A stretch of 17,272 bases of DNA from JBHAEC01 sp041855385 (GTDB lineage Bacteria > Bacillota > Negativicutes > Veillonellales > Veillonellaceae): contig JBHAEC010000083.1 of assembly GCA_041855385.1 (NCBI GenBank), forward strand, positions 1 through 17,272. Direction: 5' to 3'. The notes under the pieces are model-generated. The model was given only the letters and a program-made list of their open reading frames with translations, was not told where the DNA came from and did no database searches. The number at the start of each line of letters is the position of its first letter. Position 1 is the first letter of the stretch. Of this stretch, positions 11,949 through 17,272 are shown piece by piece. A program made the position numbers and the translations under genes.

Positions 11949-13069
11949 AAATCAAATACCTAGGGATAACTTTGGCATTAACGGGGATGCTTTTAGCTAC
12001 GGGATGCGGAACGCAATCCACGCAAACAGGTGCTACACAGGCAGTTGCTGTTAATGCATATAAGGTTACAGCAGAAGATACTACGGTAGAATATGCGTTT
12101 CCGGGAACAATTATAGCTAAAAATGAAGTTCCTGTTCGTTCCAGAGTATCAGGTCATGTAATAGAGAAATATATAAACGGAGGAGAACAGGTAGAGGCGG
12201 GACAAGCCTTATTTAAACTTGATTCCAGACAATATGAGGCAAGCCTTGCGGCGGCTCAGGCAAGTGCGGCTCAAACGAATGCAAACTACCAAAATGCAAA
12301 ACTGGATTTGGGTAGGTATGAAACACTGGCGAAAGAAAATGCTATTGCTATGCAACAAGTAGATACACAACGTTCTGCAACAGAGCAAACGCGTGCAGCA
12401 TATGAAGCCAGTGAAGCACAGGTTAAAATCGCCCAGGACAATCTGAATGATACCGTCGTTTATGCACCTTTTAGCGGTACTTTGCGAATGGACGATGTTG
12501 ATCTTGGAACATTCGTCACCGCAGGGAGCACGGCACTGGTAACCATTTCCTCTACCGATCCGGTATATGTGGAGTTTAGTTTAAGTGAGGCCGAATACCT
12601 GAACTTTATGAAGAAAGCAACGCCGGTGGAGGGACAGTTGCAACTTCGCTTAAGTGATGGCACCATATACGGTGAAATGGGGAAAATTGCGCAAATCAGT
12701 AAATCCTTGGAAAGTGGAACGGGAAAACTCGAAGTAAAAGCGGAATTTCCCAATGCAGGTAAATTGCTGATTCCGGGAATGTACGGAACGGTTATTTCCA
12801 ATAGCGAGAAAGTATCAAATGCTATCTTAATACCGCAAAAAGCGTTGGTACAGATTTTGGATAAAAACTTTGTTATGGTAGTTGATGCAGATGGTAAGGT
12901 GAAGCAAGTACCGGTTACACTTGGTGCCACAAAGGGCAAATTTATTTTGGTTTCGTCCGGATTATCTGCCGGTGATCAGGTTATAGTAGACGGTTTAACT
13001 AAAGTAAAGGCAGGTATGGCGGTAAAGGCAACATATCTGACAAAAGAACAAATAGACCAGGCTAAATAG
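11945..13069 (+). CDS. RND efflux periplasmic adaptor (AcrA/MexA-type) lipoprotein
   Basis: Membrane fusion protein, 374 residues, that joins the inner-membrane RND pump to an outer-membrane channel. A lipoprotein signal peptide ends in LLATGC with the acylated Cys at residue 21. After it come the split lipoyl/barrel-sandwich domain (SRVSGHVIEKYINGGEQVEAG, about residues 60-80, and VVYAPFSGTLR, about 173-183) and an alpha-helical hairpin (about 95-165, Ala/Gln-rich). The beta-barrel and membrane-proximal domains follow to about residue 360. It starts at ATG 11945 in an ATGA overlap with tetR; the RND gene follows after 10 bases. The cognate outer-membrane channel gene is absent here. Confidence 0.95.
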   Translation: MKIKYLGITLALTGMLLATGCGTQSTQTGATQAVAVNAYKVTAEDTTVEYAFPGTIIAKNEVPVRSRVSGHVIEKYINGGEQVEAGQALFKLDSRQYEASLAAAQASAAQTNANYQNAKLDLGRYETLAKENAIAMQQVDTQRSATEQTRAAYEASEAQVKIAQDNLNDTVVYAPFSGTLRMDDVDLGTFVTAGSTALVTISSTDPVYVEFSLSEAEYLNFMKKATPVEGQLQLRLSDGTIYGEMGKIAQISKSLESGTGKLEVKAEFPNAGKLLIPGMYGTVISNSEKVSNAILIPQKALVQILDKNFVMVVDADGKVKQVPVTLGATKGKFILVSSGLSAGDQVIVDGLTKVKAGMAVKATYLTKEQIDQAK

Positions 13070-13079
13070 GAGGGATATC

Positions 13080-16000
13080 GTGTCAAAATTTTTTATAAAT
13101 AGACCTATTTTTGCCATCGTTATATCTCTCATGATTACAATTATCGGGATTTTAGCGATGGTAAGTCTACCAATAGCGCGGTATCCGAATATTGCTCCCC
13201 CTCAAGTTCGCGTTAATGCTACTTATATAGGCGCATCCTCGCAAGTGGTATCTGATACGGTTGCGGCTGTTATTGAGCAGCAGATTGTAGGCGTACAGGA
13301 TATGGACTACATGGTGTCCAGTAGCGGCTCTGACGGAAGTTATAGTTTGACGGTCCAATTTGACCAAGGAACAGATGCGGATATGGCAACGGTTAATACG
13401 CAAAACCGTGTGGCTCGTGCTACCGCTTCTTTGCCTTCAGAGGTGCAAGCAGTCGGTGTGACTACAACGAAATCGTCCGGCGATATGGCAATGGTTTTTG
13501 CCCTTGTTTCTCCGAATGAAACGTATGACCAGACATTTTTAAAGAACTATGGCAGTAACTTTTTGCTAGATGAGCTTAAGTCTGTTAACGGTGTAGGTAC
13601 AGTACAGGAATTCGGTGCCGATTATGCCATGCGCGTGTGGTTAAATCCGGCAAAAATGTCTCAATACGGGGTAACCATTGCAGAAGTCACTTCTGCAATA
13701 TCCGGACAAAATGTGCAAGCCGCAGCGGGACAAATCGGTGCAAGTCCGGCTCCGGGGGACCAACAATTTCAATACACGCTTTCCGTACAGGGGCGCATGA
13801 GCTCTCCCGAAGAATTTGGAAGCATTGTTATAAAAAAAGATTCAAATGATAATTTGCTCTACTTAAGAGATATTTCTCGCATCGAACTGGGCGCCAAAAG
13901 CTATGGGTTTTCAGCGGAGAGCATGAGAAAACCGTCAGCAGGGTTTGCAATTTCATTGACAACCGATGCGAATGCTCTTGAGACGATTAGTGAAATCAAG
14001 AAAATTTTAGAGGAACAATCCAAGAGTTTTCCTGCAGACATGGAGTATAGGGTCGTTGTAGACAGTACGGCTTTTGTTACGGCTTCTATTAAAGAGGTTA
14101 TTCAGACGTTTATAGAAGCACTATTGTTGGTAGGTTTAATTGTATATATTTTCCTACAATCTTGGCGTTCTACGATTATTCCCATGATAGCAGTTCCCGT
14201 ATCTTTATTGGGTACATTTGCGGCTTTTACGCTTCTTGATTTCTCCATTAATACACTGACCCTCTTTGCTATGGTATTGGCAATCGGGCTTGTTGTTGAC
14301 GATGCGATTGTAGTAATTGAAGCGGTTGAATTTGAGTTAAAATACAATGGCAAACAGCCTAAAGAGGCAACGGTCATCGCCATGGAAAATGTATCGGGGC
14401 CGGTTATCGGTATTGCCTTTGTATTGGCATCCGTATTCATTCCCGTATCTTTTATGGGCGGCATGACGGGGATATTGTATAAGCAATTTGCCTTAACCAT
14501 TGCCGTATCTGTTGCCATATCGGCATTTGTTGCCCTTTCCCTTACTCCTGCACTATGTGCTATGATGCTAAAGCCTCATGTACATAAAGAAGAAGTAAAT
14601 ACAGTAGAGAAATGGCTAAATAAGTTTAATGTGTGGTTTGATAAAATGACAGATTGGTACGGCTTTCAATTGGTTAAGCTGAGTCGTCGTCTTTCTGTTA
14701 CGGTTATTGCACTTTTAGTATTGGCAGGGCTGTCCGGAGTCATTTTTAAATATATGCCGACCGCCTTCGTTCCTGCTGAAGATAGCGGTTATTATATGAT
14801 TGCCGTTAACTTGCCTGAAGGTTCGACCACTTCAAGAACACTTGACGTTGTTCGAAAAATATCCGCCTTTGTTGAGAGCGATGGGGATACCGAAAATATC
14901 ATGGGGATTACCGGGTTTGATATTTTGTCGGGAGGACAAAAATCAAGTGGGGCAACAGCCTTTGTACTGTTAAATGACTGGTCTGAACGAAAAGGAGCAG
15001 ATCAGGGCGTCCGTGCAAAGATTCGTAAGGCCTTTGGGTTTGCTGCCGGGGTTCCGGAAGCAACTATATTGGCGCTTAATCCGCCATCTATTCCGGGGCT
15101 TGGTAATACGGGGGGCTTTTCCATGTATCTGGTCAATAAAGCCGGAGATAGTACGGAATCAATGATTGATGTAACGAATCAATTTTTGGCAGAGGCAAGA
15201 AAAAGTCCTGCTATAGGAAGCGTTTACACAACCTTTAATAATGGAACTCCGGGATATGACTTTTTGGTAAACCGCGAGAGAGCGGCGCGTGATGGGGTAA
15301 GCGTAAGCTCTATATTCACCGCATTACAAGGATTTTACGGAAGTATTCAGGTTAATGATTTCAGTAAATATGGGAAAAATTATAAAGTAGTTGTACAAGC
15401 GGAAGATACGTTTAGGACATCTACGGATATGAACAAGTTTATCTATGTGAAAAACAGTGCGGGAGAAATGGTTTCTGTTGATACCTATATCACGCCGAAA
15501 CAGACGGGAACCGTAGCGTCAATTACAAGATTTGACAATTATCCAGCTGTAAAAATATCCGGATCTGAAGCTTCCGGATACAGTACGGGCGATGCCATTG
15601 AAGCATTAAAGGCAGCAGCGGCTACATCACTTCCTTCCGGTTATACATATGACTGGGCAGATCAGGCGCGTGAGGAAGTAAAAGCGGGGTCCCAAACCAT
15701 TATTATTTTGGCAATGGGTCTGGTTTTCGTATTTTTGGTATTGGCCGCTCTATACGAATCATGGAAAGTTCCTTTTGCTGTATTATTCTCTGTTCCGACA
15801 GGAATTTTTGGTGCAGCGGCAGTGCCATACCTTTTAAATCTTTCAAATGATATTTACCTACAGATAGGACTCCTCACTTTGATCGGCTTGGCGGCGAAGA
15901 ATGCAATTCTTATTATTGAATATGCCAAAATCCGTGTAGAAGAAAGAGGAATGCCTGTCGTTGACGCAGCAATTGAGGCTGCAAAGATTCGTATTCGTCC

Positions 16001-16196
16001 CATTGTCATGACGTCCTTGGCCTTTATTTTAGGATGTATGCCTTTGGCCTTATCTTCAGGTGCGGGTGCGGCTTCTCGTGTATCCATGGGGGTTGCAGTT
16101 GTGGCAGGCATGACAACGGCTACCGTTTTCGGTATCTTTGTTATCCCCATGCTCTTTATTATCATTGAACGATTAGGGGTACACCGTAAAAAATAG
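13080..16196 (+). CDS. RND-family multidrug efflux transporter (AcrB-like, HAE1)
   Basis: Proton-driven inner-membrane pump, 1038 residues (AcrB has 1049). The HAE1 N-terminus FFINRPIFAIVISLMI is followed by a large periplasmic porter loop (about 30-335), TM2-TM6 (about 338-490), a second loop (about 555-865) and TM8-TM12. The proton-relay residues fall at exactly the AcrB positions: D407 and D408 in GLVVDDAI, K940 in GLAAKNAI, and R971 and T978 in IRIRPIVMTS. The switch-loop region near residue 610 reads GFDILSGGQKSSG, different from AcrB's GFGFAGRG, so the drug pocket likely differs. It starts at GTG 13080 after AGGAGGG. The operon ends at the terminator 50 bases downstream. Confidence 0.97.
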   Translation: MSKFFINRPIFAIVISLMITIIGILAMVSLPIARYPNIAPPQVRVNATYIGASSQVVSDTVAAVIEQQIVGVQDMDYMVSSSGSDGSYSLTVQFDQGTDADMATVNTQNRVARATASLPSEVQAVGVTTTKSSGDMAMVFALVSPNETYDQTFLKNYGSNFLLDELKSVNGVGTVQEFGADYAMRVWLNPAKMSQYGVTIAEVTSAISGQNVQAAAGQIGASPAPGDQQFQYTLSVQGRMSSPEEFGSIVIKKDSNDNLLYLRDISRIELGAKSYGFSAESMRKPSAGFAISLTTDANALETISEIKKILEEQSKSFPADMEYRVVVDSTAFVTASIKEVIQTFIEALLLVGLIVYIFLQSWRSTIIPMIAVPVSLLGTFAAFTLLDFSINTLTLFAMVLAIGLVVDDAIVVIEAVEFELKYNGKQPKEATVIAMENVSGPVIGIAFVLASVFIPVSFMGGMTGILYKQFALTIAVSVAISAFVALSLTPALCAMMLKPHVHKEEVNTVEKWLNKFNVWFDKMTDWYGFQLVKLSRRLSVTVIALLVLAGLSGVIFKYMPTAFVPAEDSGYYMIAVNLPEGSTTSRTLDVVRKISAFVESDGDTENIMGITGFDILSGGQKSSGATAFVLLNDWSERKGADQGVRAKIRKAFGFAAGVPEATILALNPPSIPGLGNTGGFSMYLVNKAGDSTESMIDVTNQFLAEARKSPAIGSVYTTFNNGTPGYDFLVNRERAARDGVSVSSIFTALQGFYGSIQVNDFSKYGKNYKVVVQAEDTFRTSTDMNKFIYVKNSAGEMVSVDTYITPKQTGTVASITRFDNYPAVKISGSEASGYSTGDAIEALKAAAATSLPSGYTYDWADQAREEVKAGSQTIIILAMGLVFVFLVLAALYESWKVPFAVLFSVPTGIFGAAAVPYLLNLSNDIYLQIGLLTLIGLAAKNAILIIEYAKIRVEERGMPVVDAAIEAAKIRIRPIVMTSLAFILGCMPLALSSGAGAASRVSMGVAVVAGMTTATVFGIFVIPMLFIIIERLGVHRKK

Positions 16197-16246
16197 CAAT
16201 AATCGGTAAAATTTGCATATAGATAACATTGTTATTTAATACAACC

Positions 16247-16276
16247 AAAAAGACGCCTCCTTGGAGGCGTCTTTTT
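16247..16276. terminator. Bidirectional intrinsic terminator
   Basis: Perfect 14-bp inverted repeat (16247-16260 with 16263-16276) around TT, with an A5 run on the 5' side and a T5 run on the 3' side. It would work in both directions and closes the efflux operon. Confidence 0.93.
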
Positions 16277-16306
16277 ATGTCAATAAAAAGATATTTATGT
16301 TATGAT
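16277..16306 (+). promoter_or_regulatory. Possible promoter of the SSS symporter gene
   Basis: Extended -10 TGTTATGAT (TG at 16298-16299, TATGAT at 16301-16306) with a partial -35 ATGTCA (16277-16282) at an 18-base spacing. It lies directly after the terminator and 33 bases before the start codon. Confidence 0.45.
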
Positions 16307-16338
16307 ACAGCTAAGACAGATATAATTGAGGGATGGAT

Positions 16339-17272
16339 ATGAGAATAACCTTGATTCATTGGATTTTTATGAGTTTAAGTGTACTGCTTATTATAGGTGC
16401 CGTCATTTATGCAAAGAGTGCTTCCCGGTCGCTGGAAGGCTTTAGCGTTAGCGGTCATACTGCTTCTGGTTATATGGTTGCAGGAATGTTGGTAGGAACT
16501 ATGATGGGCGGTTCCATGACGGTGGGAACCGTACAGTCCGTTACCACAGGCGGATTACACGGCATTTGGATGCTTCTCGGTGCCTGTATCGGCTTTATTG
16601 TTACCGGATTGTTTTATGTGTCACCCATACGAAGGAGTGGACAAAGTACATTGGGAGGGTATATTGCTCTTTATTACGGCTCTTTCACAGGAACGGCAAT
16701 GTCTCTCGTGTCAACATTGGGAATTTTTTTCTCTTTGGTAGCCAGCGGACTATCGGGGATCCATTTTATCCGACTTTTTCTTCCTGTATCGGTTTGGCAG
16801 GCAGTTATTATCTTACTTCTTTCTGTGTACGTTTACGTTCTCATAGGAGGAATAAAAGGAACCGGTATCTCCGGATTGATCAAAACAAGCCTTTTGTATT
16901 TTACCTTGGCGACAGCAGGATTGATGGCGTGGCAGGAGTTGTATATGTTAGACCCTGATTGGTACCGGTCCGATCAATTTGTTATCAGCGATGCGGGTAT
17001 GGCAGTCAGCTTTGTTGATAAGATATTTTCTACCGTTGTAGGGATTACAGTAACACAAACATATACGCAGGCTATTATTTCCGGCGCTTCGGAAAAAGAG
17101 GCAAAAAAGGGCTGTTACTTAGCGGCGGTATGGATGTTACCATTGGCACTCCCTTTTCTCGCCATCGGTTGGTTTATGCATCACGCATATCCGGCACTTC
17201 CGGCAGTACAAAGCCTACCTTTTTTTGTAACTATGTATTTACCGCACTGGTTGGGAGGACTAGCCTTAGGCG
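16339..17272 (+). CDS. Sodium:solute symporter (SSS family), 3'-truncated by window edge
   Basis: Integral membrane transporter; 311 residues are visible and the frame is open to the last base (the family is about 450-550). The first segment (about 7-25) leads into a typical SSS core: an FSVSGHTASGY stretch, then AGMLVGTMMGGSMTVGTVQS, where SSS proteins have the first broken helix of the LeuT fold. Conserved GGYIALYYG and VLIGGIKGTGISG segments follow, and about eight hydrophobic segments can be drawn. ATG 16339 is chosen because GAGGG lies 6 bases upstream; an in-frame ATG at 16333 has no room for a ribosome-binding site. The substrate (amino acid, pantothenate, carboxylate or other) cannot be told. 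A reading frame at 16566-16958 in another frame is a shadow. Confidence 0.88.
   Translation, partial: MRITLIHWIFMSLSVLLIIGAVIYAKSASRSLEGFSVSGHTASGYMVAGMLVGTMMGGSMTVGTVQSVTTGGLHGIWMLLGACIGFIVTGLFYVSPIRRSGQSTLGGYIALYYGSFTGTAMSLVSTLGIFFSLVASGLSGIHFIRLFLPVSVWQAVIILLLSVYVYVLIGGIKGTGISGLIKTSLLYFTLATAGLMAWQELYMLDPDWYRSDQFVISDAGMAVSFVDKIFSTVVGITVTQTYTQAIISGASEKEAKKGCYLAAVWMLPLALPFLAIGWFMHHAYPALPAVQSLPFFVTMYLPHWLGGLALG

Noticed and set aside
12460..12939. 159-residue minus-strand frame inside the adaptor gene
   Set aside because: Antisense shadow of a gene with full domain support; no start signals or recognisable motifs.
14102..14518. 138-residue minus-strand frame inside the RND gene
   Set aside because: Antisense to transmembrane helices of the pump; Thr/Ile/Ala-rich composition is the expected complement of hydrophobic codons.
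16566..16958. 130-residue plus-strand frame inside the symporter gene
   Set aside because: It is out of frame with the open SSS reading that runs from 16339 to the window end and that shows clear membrane-protein motifs.
1..17272. CRISPR arrays, insertion sequences, tRNA or rRNA genes
   Set aside because: No spaced direct-repeat array, no transposase, no cloverleaf outside tmRNA and no rRNA sequence were seen on either strand.
8969..17272. A second copy of the ssrA 3' end (attachment-site duplicate) marking a present-day island
   Set aside because: No repeat of the tmRNA T arm or acceptor sequence is seen downstream in the window, so no intact island boundary can be claimed.

Overview
The window looks like chromosome from a diderm Firmicute, most likely class Negativicutes (Veillonella/Dialister/Megasphaera relatives); the genus cannot be fixed from sequence alone. 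The Firmicute signals are a T-box leader on cysS, Mini-RNase III, a YacP/Rae1-type NYN nuclease, a SigH (Spo0H)-like sigma factor, the secG-rnr-smpB-ssrA order and an ECF-type ThiW. The Gram-negative-envelope signal is a complete AcrA/AcrB-type RND efflux pair, which normally needs an outer membrane. All intact genes lie on the + strand, in short, tightly packed operons.

Region 1 (1-5690), translation and RNA metabolism: the 3' part of gltX, then a promoter and a cysteine T-box controlling cysS-mrnC-rlmB-yacP. A strong sigma-A-type promoter then drives sigH-secG, which ends in a clean intrinsic terminator.

Region 2 (5691-9123), RNA and ribosome quality control: rnr (RNase R with a very basic tail) overlaps smpB. 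A perfect-consensus promoter then drives ssrA (tmRNA), whose tag reads AKQDFALAA. These three products act together in trans-translation and mRNA decay. Directly behind the tmRNA, on the opposite strand, is an undescribed-looking 50-codon remnant that resembles the C-terminus of a large serine recombinase. It overlaps the hairpin that probably terminates ssrA.

Region 3 (9124-11260), thiazole salvage: a YhcH/YiaL/TabA-family gene, thiM (hydroxyethylthiazole kinase) and thiW (predicted S component of a thiazole ECF transporter) form one operon ending in a strong terminator. No TPP riboswitch is visible upstream, and the YhcH-family gene in front is an unusual partner.

Region 4 (11261-16276), efflux: a TetR/AcrR regulator, translationally coupled to a periplasmic adaptor lipoprotein, followed by an RND transporter whose proton-relay residues fall at exactly the AcrB numbers (D407, D408, K940, R971, T978). 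No outer-membrane channel gene is linked. A bidirectional terminator closes the operon.

Region 5 (16277-17272): a sodium:solute symporter (SSS) gene, cut by the window end.

Most of the window is ordinary core genome. The best candidates for something new are the YhcH-ThiM-ThiW operon, the recombinase relic at ssrA, and the self-contained TetR-RND locus in a Firmicute.
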